The position numbers and the translations under genes were made by a program. The notes under the pieces are model-generated. The model was not told where the DNA came from. It made no database searches and worked only from the letters and a program-made list of their open reading frames with translations. A DNA stretch of 64,000 bases, taken from positions 1-64,000 of the forward strand of contig CADBCY010000001.1 in assembly GCA_902793325.1 (NCBI GenBank), in the 5' to 3' direction. The DNA comes from an uncultured Eubacteriales bacterium. Its GTDB lineage: Bacteria; Bacillota; Clostridia; Christensenellales; Aristaeellaceae. The stretch's first letter is position 1, and each line of letters begins with the position of its first letter. Positions 1 through 7,712 of the stretch are shown piece after piece.

Positions 1-2076
1 GCAGCCCAGCGCCGCCGCCGGCGCGGCGCGCAGCATCCGCTGCAGCCCGGCGTCGTCCAGCACGCCGCCGCGCACCGCCAGGCCCGGGAACAGCCCGCGC
101 ACCAGCGCGAACAGCGCGCCGGGGTGGCGCGCGCCGTCGTCCGTGCCGCTCAGCGGGCAGGACAGGCACAGGTAGTCCGAGGTCATGGAGACGGCGCTCT
201 TCAGGTAGAACCGGCGCATGCGCGACAGCCCCGCGGCGTCCAGCCCCAGGTAGGCGTGCGAGATCCGGGACAGCGCCTCCAGTTGGGCGGCGTTCAGCAG
301 GCCGTCCGGCTCGCCGCCCGCGCGGTCCGTCTCCCCCAGGATGAGCAGCGCCCGGCACGCCCGCGCGGTGATGCGGTCGCTGGTCTGGGCGTACACGGCG
401 TCGTCCGACTGGGGCAGCGGCTTCACCACCGCCGCCTCCAGGGATTCGGACAGCGTCTCGCGGAGCACCGCCGTCGGGCGCTTCTGCGCGCCCATCAGCC
501 CCGCCATCTGGTCCAGCGCGCCCACGAGGCGGTTCCACACCTGCCCTTCCTCGCCCGCCTGCTCCCGCAGCCCCGCGCCGATCAGCGCGTTCAGGCGCGC
601 CTCCAGCTTCGCCGGGGCCTGGGTATCCTCCAGGTAGGCGAACACCGCGGCGAGCTGATCCTTCAGGTCCTTCGCCGCGCGCAGGCGCTCGCGGAGCGCG
701 TTCACCGGGGCGGCGAAGCGCGCGCGCACCGGCTCCAGCGCCTGCTTTTCCGCCTCCGTGCCGCGCCGCAGGGGCGAGAGCAGCGCCCGCGCCCGCAGGC
801 CGTACTTCACCGCGAAGTTGGCCAGCCGGTCGGCCTCGTCCCCGTCTACGGCGGCGTAGCCCGTGCGCAGCAGCGCCAGGGCGTCCTCCGGCTGCGCGGA
901 CGCCTCCGCCAGCCGCAGGGCCGAGGTCACGCATTCCGCCAGCGGGTGGCGTGCCGCGGGGCGGCTCGAGGACAGGAACAGCGGCACGCCGTAGGCGCGG
1001 AAGGCCTCCTGCAGCGGCTGGCGGTAGGCGTCCACGTCCCGGCAGAGTATGAGCATGTCGTTCCAGCGGTAGCCGCGGGTCATGGCGAGCTGGCGGCACA
1101 GCGCCGCGGCGAAGCGGCACTCCTCCATGGGGTCGCGCAGGATCGCGGCCTGCACCCGCCGGGGCGGCCTTTCCGCGGCGGAGGGGTTCGCGGGGAAGGC
1201 GAACAGCTCGCGCGACAGCAGCGCCAGCTCCCCATGCTGGGCGGGCGCCTCCACGCGGATGCGCCCCGGGCCGTCCTCGCCCTCCAGGCCCACGCGCTCC
1301 ACCGGCGCGCCGGCGCGCCGGGCCGCCTCCCACAGCCGCCGGAGGCTGTGCTCCAGCGGCAGGAAGCAGTCGTAGTCCCGCGCGCCCGGGTCGTTCTCCA
1401 GCGGCAGGAACACGCCGGTCTCCGGGCAGGCCGCGCCCACCGCGCCCATCAGCCGGTGCAGCGTGGGCGGGGTGAGGTCGAAGCCGAAGAACCACACGTC
1501 CGCGCGGCGCAGGAAATCCGCGTCCTTCGCCAGCGCCGCCGCGCGCAGGAATTCCGACTCGCCGTCCTGGAAGCGCCCCTCGATCAGCGCCTCGTATTCC
1601 TCCAGGATCGCGGCCAGGTCGGAGAGCTTCATGGCGAGCTGGCCCGAAGTCTCCTCCGCGCAGAACCGCAGCCGCTCCGGGCCGAGCCCCGCCTGGCGGA
1701 TCAGCTCCAGCTGCCGGGCGCAGCGGTCCGCGAACCCCCGGCGGTGCAGCGCGTTCCGGTACAGCGTCAGCCGATCCTCCGCCGCCTCCACCGCCGCGCG
1801 CACCAGCATGACCCGGCCGCGCTCGTCCACCCGCACGCCGTCGGGCAGGCCCGCGGCCTCGAAGATGCGGCCGCACAGCCGCGCCGGGCTCAGGATCTGC
1901 AGCTCAAAGGAGCCCCTGAGGCCCAGGGCCTTCAGCAGCGCGCGCTCGGTCTGCAGCGTCAGTTGCTTCGGCACCACCACGAGGTGGGTCCCGCCGGAAC
2001 CCCCTTCCATGGCGGCGCGGAGCCGTTCCGTCAGCGCGGGGAACAGCAGCGGCATTCGCCCGGTGTAGATGCGCAT
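1..2076 (-). CDS. addB: AddB, ATP-dependent helicase/nuclease subunit B (5' part)
   Basis: Subunit B of the AddAB enzyme, which processes double-strand DNA ends for RecA loading in the cytoplasm. The 692 codons present are open from the ATG at 2076 to the window edge; the family is about 1,100 residues, so the C-terminal nuclease and Fe-S part lies outside. Recognisable stretches are VVVPKQLTLQTERALL near residue 34, matching the AddB motif VPxQxTxxxE, and SDYLCLSCPLSGTDDG near the left edge. The N-terminus reads TGRMPLLFP where classical AddB has a GRSGSGKT Walker A, so ATP binding at this site appears lost. A consensus-like promoter lies just upstream. Gene assignment is by motif reading; AddA is not in the window. 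Confidence 0.85.
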   Translation of the reverse strand, partial: MRIYTGRMPLLFPALTERLRAAMEGGSGGTHLVVVPKQLTLQTERALLKALGLRGSFELQILSPARLCGRIFEAAGLPDGVRVDERGRVMLVRAAVEAAEDRLTLYRNALHRRGFADRCARQLELIRQAGLGPERLRFCAEETSGQLAMKLSDLAAILEEYEALIEGRFQDGESEFLRAAALAKDADFLRRADVWFFGFDLTPPTLHRLMGAVGAACPETGVFLPLENDPGARDYDCFLPLEHSLRRLWEAARRAGAPVERVGLEGEDGPGRIRVEAPAQHGELALLSRELFAFPANPSAAERPPRRVQAAILRDPMEECRFAAALCRQLAMTRGYRWNDMLILCRDVDAYRQPLQEAFRAYGVPLFLSSSRPAARHPLAECVTSALRLAEASAQPEDALALLRTGYAAVDGDEADRLANFAVKYGLRARALLSPLRRGTEAEKQALEPVRARFAAPVNALRERLRAAKDLKDQLAAVFAYLEDTQAPAKLEARLNALIGAGLREQAGEEGQVWNRLVGALDQMAGLMGAQKRPTAVLRETLSESLEAAVVKPLPQSDDAVYAQTSDRITARACRALLILGETDRAGGEPDGLLNAAQLEALSRISHAYLGLDAAGLSRMRRFYLKSAVSMTSDYLCLSCPLSGTDDGARHPGALFALVRGLFPGLAVRGGVLDDAGLQRMLRAAPAAALGC

Positions 2077-2122
2077 GGTTCGCACTCCTTCGGCGCTTCC
2101 CTCATGGGATCGCCTATAAGCA

Positions 2123-2151
2123 AGCATAATGCTTTCCCCCGGGGATGTCAA
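2123..2151 (-). promoter_or_regulatory. Sigma-A type promoter for addB
   Basis: On the minus strand TTGACA (2151-2146) and TATGCT (2128-2123) are separated by 17 nt and sit about 50 nt upstream of the addB ATG. Confidence 0.65.
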
Positions 2152-2192
2152 CCGGTTTGGCCGCTACCGGGGGAGAATTCTGTCGTCCGGAC

Positions 2193-2213
2193 AAAAAACG
2201 GGGAGCCGCCCCG
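2193..2213 (-). terminator. Rho-independent terminator after znuB
   Basis: Minus-strand hairpin CGGGG-CGGCT-CCCCG (2213-2199) is followed at once by six T (2198-2193). It closes the leftward zur-znuACB operon. The stem is short (5 bp) but the T-tract is ideal. Confidence 0.65.
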
Positions 2214-2249
2214 GCCGCGTCGGGACAGCTCTCCGTCGAAAAGCCCGGC

Positions 2250-3080
2250 CTATTTCAGCCGCGCGACGAGGGCGAACAGGAAGTAGGCGACGATGTTCAC
2301 CGCCACGATGGTCGCGCCCACCGGCGTGCCGCCCACGATGGACACCAGCATGCCCGCCAGCGCGCACGCCACGGACACCGCCGCGGAGCACAGCGTGACG
2401 CCCAGGAAGCTCCGGAACAGCCGCATGGCGGAGAGCGCCGGGAAGATGATCAGCGCCGAGATCAGCAGCGAGCCCACCAGGTTCATCGCCAGCACGATGA
2501 TCACCGCCGTCACCACGGCGATCAGCAGGTTGCAGGCCTCCACGCGCGTGCCCACGGCGCGGCCGAAGTCCTCGTCGAAGGTCACGGCGAAGATGCGGTT
2601 GTAGAACAGCGCGAACAGCGCCACCACCGCCACCGACAGGCCCGCGCACAGCCACACCTCGGCCCTGGTCAGCGTCAGTATGGACGTGGAGCCGAACAGC
2701 GTGGAGCAAACGTCGCCGGAGACGTTCGTGGACGTGGAGAACAGGTTCAGCAGCAGGTAGCCCACCGCCATGGCCCCCACCGACAGCATGGCGATGGCGG
2801 CGTCGCCCTTCAGCTTTGCGCGCTTGCCCGCCCGCAGCAGCAGCACCGCGCACAGCACGGTCACCGGCATCACGAACAGCAGGCTGTTGGAAAGCCGCAG
2901 CACCGCCGCGATCGCCATGGCGCCGAAGGCCACGTGCGACAGGCCGTCACCGATGAACGAGAAGCGCTTCAGCACCAGCGTCACGCCCAGCAGCGACGAG
3001 CACAGCGCGATGAGCACGCCCACGATCAGCGCGTAGCGCACGAAGGGGAAGGACAGGTACTGTTGCAGCGTGGCGATCAT
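2250..3080 (-). CDS. znuB: Zinc/manganese ABC transporter permease
   Basis: Polytopic inner-membrane permease (276 aa) of the ABC-3 family (ZnuB/MntB type) that forms the metal channel driven by the adjacent ATPase. The protein is almost entirely hydrophobic helices from residue 12 onward and contains the family's GDGLSHVAFGA stretch near residue 45 and GTPVGATIVAVN near the C-terminus. Its ATG overlaps the stop of the ATPase gene by 4 nt (ATGA), indicating translational coupling. Metal specificity (Zn or Mn) cannot be fixed from the permease; zinc is favoured because a Zur-like regulator opens the operon. Confidence 0.88.
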   Translation of the reverse strand: MIATLQQYLSFPFVRYALIVGVLIALCSSLLGVTLVLKRFSFIGDGLSHVAFGAMAIAAVLRLSNSLLFVMPVTVLCAVLLLRAGKRAKLKGDAAIAMLSVGAMAVGYLLLNLFSTSTNVSGDVCSTLFGSTSILTLTRAEVWLCAGLSVAVVALFALFYNRIFAVTFDEDFGRAVGTRVEACNLLIAVVTAVIIVLAMNLVGSLLISALIIFPALSAMRLFRSFLGVTLCSAAVSVACALAGMLVSIVGGTPVGATIVAVNIVAYFLFALVARLK

Positions 3081-3805
3081 GCCTCCGCGCCTCCCTTCGC
3101 GCCGTCGGCGTCGGCGAGGAACCGCTGCCCGAGGGGGCTCTCCCGGTAGGCATCCGCGGTGCCGAAGAAGGTGCCCTTCCCGCCGATGTGCAGGATGTGG
3201 GTGGCGTACCGCGCCGCCGCGGCCACGTCGTGGGAGATCATGACCACCGTGACGCCGTCGCGCCGGTTCAGCCGCTCGATCAGCTCGTACATCTCCGCCG
3301 TCACGCGGGGGTCGAGCCCGGACACCGGCTCGTCCAGCAGCAGCAGCTTCTGCGTGGCGCACAGCGCCCGCGCCAGCAGCACCCGCTGCTGCTGCCCGCC
3401 GGAGAGCTCCCGGTAGCAGCGCCTGCGCAGCGGGGCGATGCCCATGCGCTCCAGGCTGCGCTCCGCCAGGGCGCGGTCGGCGCGGGTGTAGAAGGGGCGC
3501 CTCCCCAGGCGGCTCTGGCAGCCGGAGAGCACGATCTCCCACACCGTGGCGGGGAAGTCCCGCTGTACGGCGGTCTGCTGGGGCAGGTAGCCCAGCTCCT
3601 TCTCCCGCAGGCCGTCGCCGAAGGCGATGCTGCCGCGCATGGGCTTCTGCAGGCCCAGCATGGTGCGCATCAGGGTGGACTTGCCCGAGCCGTTTTCGCC
3701 CACGATGCACAGGTAGTCGCCTGCGTTCACGGAGAAACTCAGGCCCTCCAGTATGGCTTCGCCCTCGTAGCCGAGGGTCAGGTCTTGGCAGGTGATCAGG
3801 GACAT
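3077..3805 (-). CDS. znuC: Zinc/manganese ABC transporter ATP-binding protein
   Basis: Cytoplasmic ATPase (242 aa) energising metal import. It shows Walker A GENGSGKST (about residue 36), signature LSGGQQQRVLLARAL, Walker B LLLLDEPVSGLDP and a switch His in MISHD. I chose the ATG at 3805 because GGAGGG lies 9 nt upstream; an in-frame start at 3835 has no such site. The gene follows the binding-protein gene after 59 nt and overlaps the permease gene. Confidence 0.9.
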   Translation of the reverse strand: MSLITCQDLTLGYEGEAILEGLSFSVNAGDYLCIVGENGSGKSTLMRTMLGLQKPMRGSIAFGDGLREKELGYLPQQTAVQRDFPATVWEIVLSGCQSRLGRRPFYTRADRALAERSLERMGIAPLRRRCYRELSGGQQQRVLLARALCATQKLLLLDEPVSGLDPRVTAEMYELIERLNRRDGVTVVMISHDVAAAARYATHILHIGGKGTFFGTADAYRESPLGQRFLADADGAKGGAEA

Positions 3806-3864
3806 TTCGTCGGTTCCCTCCGGCAAGCGGTTCAAAGGGGGTCGCGCGTTCGCGGAGCGGCGCG

Positions 3865-4809
3865 TCAGTTCAGCGCCTTCCGCAGCACGCTCAGGTTATC
3901 CTCCATGATGCCCAGGTACGTCGCGCCGGATTCGATGTCGCGCGCGGTGGTGGCCTGCATGGAGTCGAGGGTCAGCACGGCGGGGCTGCCCTGGGCGGCC
4001 TGGGCGATGGTCTCGGCCACGCGGCGGTCGCTGTTCTCGATGGTCAGCACCGCGGGCAGGCCCAGCTCGTCCACCTTGCCCGCCAGGAACACGATGGTCT
4101 CGAAGCTGGCCTCCGTCTCCGCGGAGCAGCCGCTGAAGGCGGTGTAACAGGACAGGCCGTAGTCCTCCGCCAGGTAGCGGAAGGGGAAGCGGTCGCCGAA
4201 CAGCATCGTGTGGATGCGCGCGCCCGCCACGGCTTCGGCGTAGGCGTCGTCCAGCGCGGCGAGCCGTGCGGCGTAGGCTTCGGCGTTGGCGCGGTAGGCG
4301 TCGGCGTGGGCGGGGTCGAGCTGCGAAAAGGCGTCGGCGATGGTCGCGGTCAGCGCCCGGGCGTTGCGCAGCGAGAGCCAGATGTGCTCGTCGTATTCGG
4401 TTTCCTCCGGCGCGCACGCCTCCCCGGCCTGCATGCCCTCCACCGCTTCCTCCTCCATGGGGTCCTCCATCGCGTCCAGCAGGCTGAGCGCCGCCTGGTT
4501 CGGGTTGACGGCTTCCTTCAGCGCGTCCTCCACCCAGGCGTCGGACTCCCCGCCCACGTAGATGAACAGGTCGCAGCCGGCGATCTCCATGATGTCCTGG
4601 GCCGTGGGCTGGAAGCTGTGCAGGTCCACGCCGTTGTCCAGCAGCAGCGTCAGCTCGATCGCCTCCTGCCCCGCCACGGCGCGGGCCCAGTCGTACAGGG
4701 GGAAGATGGTGCACACCACGCGGGGCGTTCCCTCCGCCAGCGCGGGCGCGAACGGCGCGCACCCGGCCAGCAGGGCCAGGATCAGCGCCAGGCAAAACGT
4801 CTTTTTCAT
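3865..4809 (-). CDS. znuA: Metal ABC transporter substrate-binding lipoprotein
   Basis: Extracytoplasmic zinc/manganese-binding protein (314 aa) of cluster A-I. It starts with a lipoprotein signal peptide whose lipobox LLAGC places the lipidated Cys at residue 17. Metal-ligand candidates are the His in GVDLHSFQPT (after beta-1), the His in DEHIWLSL and the acidic C-terminal TIENSD region. A Glu-rich stretch (EEEAVEGMQAGEACAPEE) takes the place of the His-rich loop of many ZnuA proteins, which is unusual and could act as a low-affinity metal trap (inference). The gene begins 2 nt after the regulator stop codon, so the two are co-translated. Confidence 0.88.
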   Translation of the reverse strand: MKKTFCLALILALLAGCAPFAPALAEGTPRVVCTIFPLYDWARAVAGQEAIELTLLLDNGVDLHSFQPTAQDIMEIAGCDLFIYVGGESDAWVEDALKEAVNPNQAALSLLDAMEDPMEEEAVEGMQAGEACAPEETEYDEHIWLSLRNARALTATIADAFSQLDPAHADAYRANAEAYAARLAALDDAYAEAVAGARIHTMLFGDRFPFRYLAEDYGLSCYTAFSGCSAETEASFETIVFLAGKVDELGLPAVLTIENSDRRVAETIAQAAQGSPAVLTLDSMQATTARDIESGATYLGIMEDNLSVLRKALN

Positions 4810-4811
4810 GG

Positions 4812-5246
4812 TCAGTCTCCGTTGGCAATGGAATTTCGGCAGCGCGCGCACACGCCGTAGAACACCGTCTTCCCGGCGTTCCAGGCGAAGCCGTGCCCGT
4901 CGAGCAGGTGCTCGCGGATGGCCTGCAGCTCGTCGCAGTCCATGTGGATCAGCGCGCCGCAGCGCTCGCACTTGCAGTGGAAGTGGGCGGAGCACTCCGC
5001 GCGGGCGTCCGCGCCGACGTACTCGTAGCAGGCGCTGTCGCCCACGTCCAGCGTGTACCTGCGCACCAGGCCGTCCTGCACCAGGCGGTCCATGTGGCGG
5101 TACACGGTGGCCATGCCCAGCGGCGAGCCCGCGGCCTCGAAGTGGGCGCGGATCTGCGCGGCGGTCACGTGCACGCCCCGGTTCGCCTCCAGGTACCGCA
5201 TCAGCTCTTCGCCCTGTCGGGTATGGTACGGACCCTTCCCGGCCAT
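4812..5246 (-). CDS. zur: Fur-family metal regulator (Zur-like)
   Basis: Transcription factor (144 aa) with an N-terminal winged helix (ATVYRHMDRLVQDGLV recognition region, residues about 45-60) and a C-terminal dimerisation domain with two zinc cysteine pairs, CERC and CARC. The HFHCKCERC stretch supplies further ligands. It is the first gene of the znuACB operon. Two Fur-type 7-1-7 boxes overlap its promoter, so it very likely represses itself and the transporter when metal is plentiful. The transporter context favours Zur over Fur, PerR or Mur. Confidence 0.85.
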   Translation of the reverse strand: MAGKGPYHTRQGEELMRYLEANRGVHVTAAQIRAHFEAAGSPLGMATVYRHMDRLVQDGLVRRYTLDVGDSACYEYVGADARAECSAHFHCKCERCGALIHMDCDELQAIREHLLDGHGFAWNAGKTVFYGVCARCRNSIANGD

Positions 5247-5267
5247 GCCGCGCGCCCCCTTCCAATT

Positions 5268-5282
5268 TGAAAATCAAAATCA
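5268..5282 (-). promoter_or_regulatory. zur: Fur/Zur box 1
   Basis: The 15-mer TGAAAATCAAAATCA matches 11 of the 14 defined positions of the 7-1-7 Fur consensus (TGATAATnATTATCA). It abuts and overlaps the -10 element, an ideal repressor position. Confidence 0.6.
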
Positions 5283-5309
5283 TTTTACCACCGGACGCAC
5301 CGTTGTCAA
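5282..5309 (-). promoter_or_regulatory. Promoter of the zur-znuACB operon
   Basis: Minus-strand TTGACA (5309-5304), 16 nt, then TAAAAT (5287-5282) preceded by TGG, an extended -10. It starts transcription just upstream of the regulator gene. Confidence 0.75.
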
Positions 5310-5311
5310 TA

Positions 5312-5326
5312 TGAAAACCGTTCTCA
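5312..5326 (-). promoter_or_regulatory. zur: Fur/Zur box 2
   Basis: TGAAAACCGTTCTCA is a 7-1-7 inverted repeat with a single mismatch between arms (TGAAAAC/GTTCTCA) and lies directly upstream of the -35 hexamer. With box 1 it brackets the promoter. Confidence 0.6.
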
Positions 5327-5354
5327 AAATGATGAAATTTCGGTAAAGGCGCAC

Positions 5355-5387
5355 ATCGCAGGGGCGGCCGTCGGCCGCCCCTGCGAT
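5355..5387. repeat. GC-rich palindromic element, copy A
   Basis: Perfect 15-bp inverted repeat with a 3-nt loop between the helicase gene and the zur promoter. Its arms contain the CGCAGGGGCG/CGCCCCTGCG core shared with elements at 22482-22551 and 34162-34192. No T-tract follows on the minus strand, so it is a poor intrinsic terminator for the helicase gene. Confidence 0.75.
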
Positions 5388-5444
5388 GATAAAGGTCCTG
5401 TGCCTGAAGATCCCGGGGAAACGGAAACGGTCGCGCCGCCCTGC

Positions 5445-7712
5445 CTATCCTTCCCGCGCGTCCCCGGCGAGGTCGGGGTGCGCGAGCAGCGCGGCCTTCA
5501 GGCCCGGCGCGTCCAGGTGGTTGTACACGTAGGCCCGGCGGCGCAGGGCGTCGGGGACGAACGCGTCGTTGCGGTCCAGCGCGGCGGCGGGGGCGGCGGA
5601 CACCAGCGCCTCCGGCTCCAGCGCCTCCAGGCAGGCCCTCAGCCCCTCCAGGAAGCGCTTCTTCGGCAGCAGCGTCTCCACCAGCAGCGCCGTGCGGTCG
5701 CCCGCGGGCTTGACGGTCTGCACCGCCAGCCGGTTCGAGAAGCGGCCGCGCAGCAGCCAGGCCAGCGTGTCCAGCTTGCGCGTGCCCAGCCAGGGGTGCA
5801 GCAGCAGCCGCCCGTAGCCCAGCGGGGTGAACAGGCGGTCGAGCTCGTAGGTGCGCGCGGTCGCCCGGGCCTCCGCCAGCGCCCGCTTCGCGGCGGGGTG
5901 GAGGTAGGGGTATTCCGCGTCCGAGGCGAGGATATCCCGCAGCTTCGCCACGATCCGGTCGTGCACGCGCGCGCCGCCGCCCTGCCAGCCGCCGACGGAT
6001 TCCCCGCCGCCGCCCTGGCCCACGTACACCGCGCCGCGGGCCTCGTCCACGCCGGTGACCTGCCACACCCGGCCCGCCATGGTGAAGCTCTCGCCCACCC
6101 GCGGCAGGGCGTCGATGCTGCCGATCTCCCGGCCGCCCGCGATCACCCGGCAGCCGCCGCTGTCCTGGAACACCGACAGGAAGCGGTAGTCCCCCGCCAG
6201 GCGCTCGCCCTTCAGCCCGGGCAGCAGCGTGCCGGTCTCCGTCACCTCCACCAGGTCCTCGTCCAGCATATGCCGCAGCAGGGCCATGTAGTCCTCCGCC
6301 GGGATCTTCGCGAAGGCGGGCAGGGTGTGCACCGCCTTCGCCAGCGCGCGCGAGGTGCGCTCGCCGGCCATCAGCGCGGAGAGCAGTTGCTGCACCAGCA
6401 GGCTGTAGGGCAGGGGCTTTTCCTCGAAGGGCTCCACCCAGCGCTCCTCCAGGTACAGCTGCACCACCGCCACGGTGCGCAGCAGCTCCCAGGGAAGGTT
6501 GTCGAAGGGCGTGTCGCCCCGCCGCCGGGCGCGGGTCAGGAAGCGCATCACCGCGGGCTGGCCGCGCCGACCCGAGCGCCCGAGGCGCTGCACGAACCCG
6601 GCGCAGCTGTCCGCCGCGCCCAGCTGCACCACGCGGTCCAGCCTGCCGAGGTCGATGCCCAGCTCCAGCGTGCGCGTGGCCACCGCCGTCGCGGGGCCCT
6701 CGGCGGCCTTCATGGCCTCCTCCGCGTCCTGGCGGATGGCGGCGGACAGGCTGCCGTGGTGGGCGTGGAAGGCGTCCGGTTCACCCCGGCGCGCCGCCTC
6801 CGCGCGCAGCGCCGCCACCACGCTCTCGGTCTCCGCGCGGCTGTTGGTGAACACCAGGCAGCGGCGTCCCCGGACCAGTGCGTAGAGGTCCGCGTACAGG
6901 TCCTCCCGGCCGGGGACGGGGATCTCTTCCGCCGCCTCCGGCGCATCGTCCGCGGGCTTCCACGGCAGGATCCGGTCGAGGAGGGAGGGCTTCTTTGCCT
7001 CGTCCGGCGCCGGGTCGACGGCGTAGTTCTGCAGCGCCAGGTCGAGTTTGCGCCCGGATTCCCGGCTCTCCACCACGGCGGTCTCCCGGTCCGTGCCCGC
7101 GGAGAGCCACGCCTGCGCGGCGGCGTAGTCGGACACGGTGGCCGACAGGCCCACGCGCCGCGCGCCGCCTGGGGTCAGGCGGTCGATCCGGCACAGCTGG
7201 CACTGTAGCTGCAGCCCCCTGTCCGTGCCCATGAAGGCGTGCACCTCGTCGATCACGACGAACCGGAGCGCGCCGAACAGCCGCGCCGCCGTGCCGGGCT
7301 GGCGCATCAGCAGGCCCTCCAGCGCCTCGGGAGTGATCTGCAGCACCCCGCGCGGGTCGCGCTTCGCCCGCTTCTTCTCCGACTCCGGCCGGTCGCCGTG
7401 CCAGGCGTATACGGGGATGTCCGCTTCCTCCATGAGCGCGTCCAGGCGCTCGAACTGGTCGTTGATGAGCGCCTTCAGCGGGCCGATGTACAGCGCGCCG
7501 AAGCCGTCCGCGTCCGCCTGCGCCAGCCTCGTCAGGATGGGGAAGAAGGCTGCCTCCGTCTTGCCCGAGGCCGTGCCCGCGGCGATGAGCACGTGGTCGT
7601 CCCCGTCCAGGATCGCGTCGATGGCCCGCTCCTGCACGTCCCGCAGCGACGTCCAGCCGTGGTCGAACACGTACTCCCGGATGAATGGGGCCAGCCGGTC
7701 GTAGCCGCTCAC
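5445..7712 (-). CDS. Lhr/BrxHI-like DEAD/DEAH-box helicase
   Basis: Superfamily 2 helicase of 755 aa. Motifs in order: Walker A AAGTASGKTEAAFFP near residue 45, DEVH in VVIDEVHAFMG, and motif VI RLGRSGRRGQ. A Lhr-like C-terminal half follows. The start is a GTG at 7712 that overlaps the stop of the upstream ATPase gene (GTGA), so the two proteins are translationally coupled. The pairing of a BrxD-like ATPase with a Lhr-type helicase is the pairing known as brxD-brxHI in type 2 BREX defence loci. The other BREX genes (PglW, PglX, PglY, PglZ) are absent here. The most probable roles are DNA or RNA remodelling in defence or repair; which one cannot be told from sequence. Confidence 0.82.
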   Translation of the reverse strand: MSGYDRLAPFIREYVFDHGWTSLRDVQERAIDAILDGDDHVLIAAGTASGKTEAAFFPILTRLAQADADGFGALYIGPLKALINDQFERLDALMEEADIPVYAWHGDRPESEKKRAKRDPRGVLQITPEALEGLLMRQPGTAARLFGALRFVVIDEVHAFMGTDRGLQLQCQLCRIDRLTPGGARRVGLSATVSDYAAAQAWLSAGTDRETAVVESRESGRKLDLALQNYAVDPAPDEAKKPSLLDRILPWKPADDAPEAAEEIPVPGREDLYADLYALVRGRRCLVFTNSRAETESVVAALRAEAARRGEPDAFHAHHGSLSAAIRQDAEEAMKAAEGPATAVATRTLELGIDLGRLDRVVQLGAADSCAGFVQRLGRSGRRGQPAVMRFLTRARRRGDTPFDNLPWELLRTVAVVQLYLEERWVEPFEEKPLPYSLLVQQLLSALMAGERTSRALAKAVHTLPAFAKIPAEDYMALLRHMLDEDLVEVTETGTLLPGLKGERLAGDYRFLSVFQDSGGCRVIAGGREIGSIDALPRVGESFTMAGRVWQVTGVDEARGAVYVGQGGGGESVGGWQGGGARVHDRIVAKLRDILASDAEYPYLHPAAKRALAEARATARTYELDRLFTPLGYGRLLLHPWLGTRKLDTLAWLLRGRFSNRLAVQTVKPAGDRTALLVETLLPKKRFLEGLRACLEALEPEALVSAAPAAALDRNDAFVPDALRRRAYVYNHLDAPGLKAALLAHPDLAGDAREG

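Noticed and set aside
124-2286. A 720-codon plus-strand frame at the left end
   Set aside because: Antisense to addB, which has family motifs and a promoter; the plus-strand product is Arg/Gln/His-rich noise.
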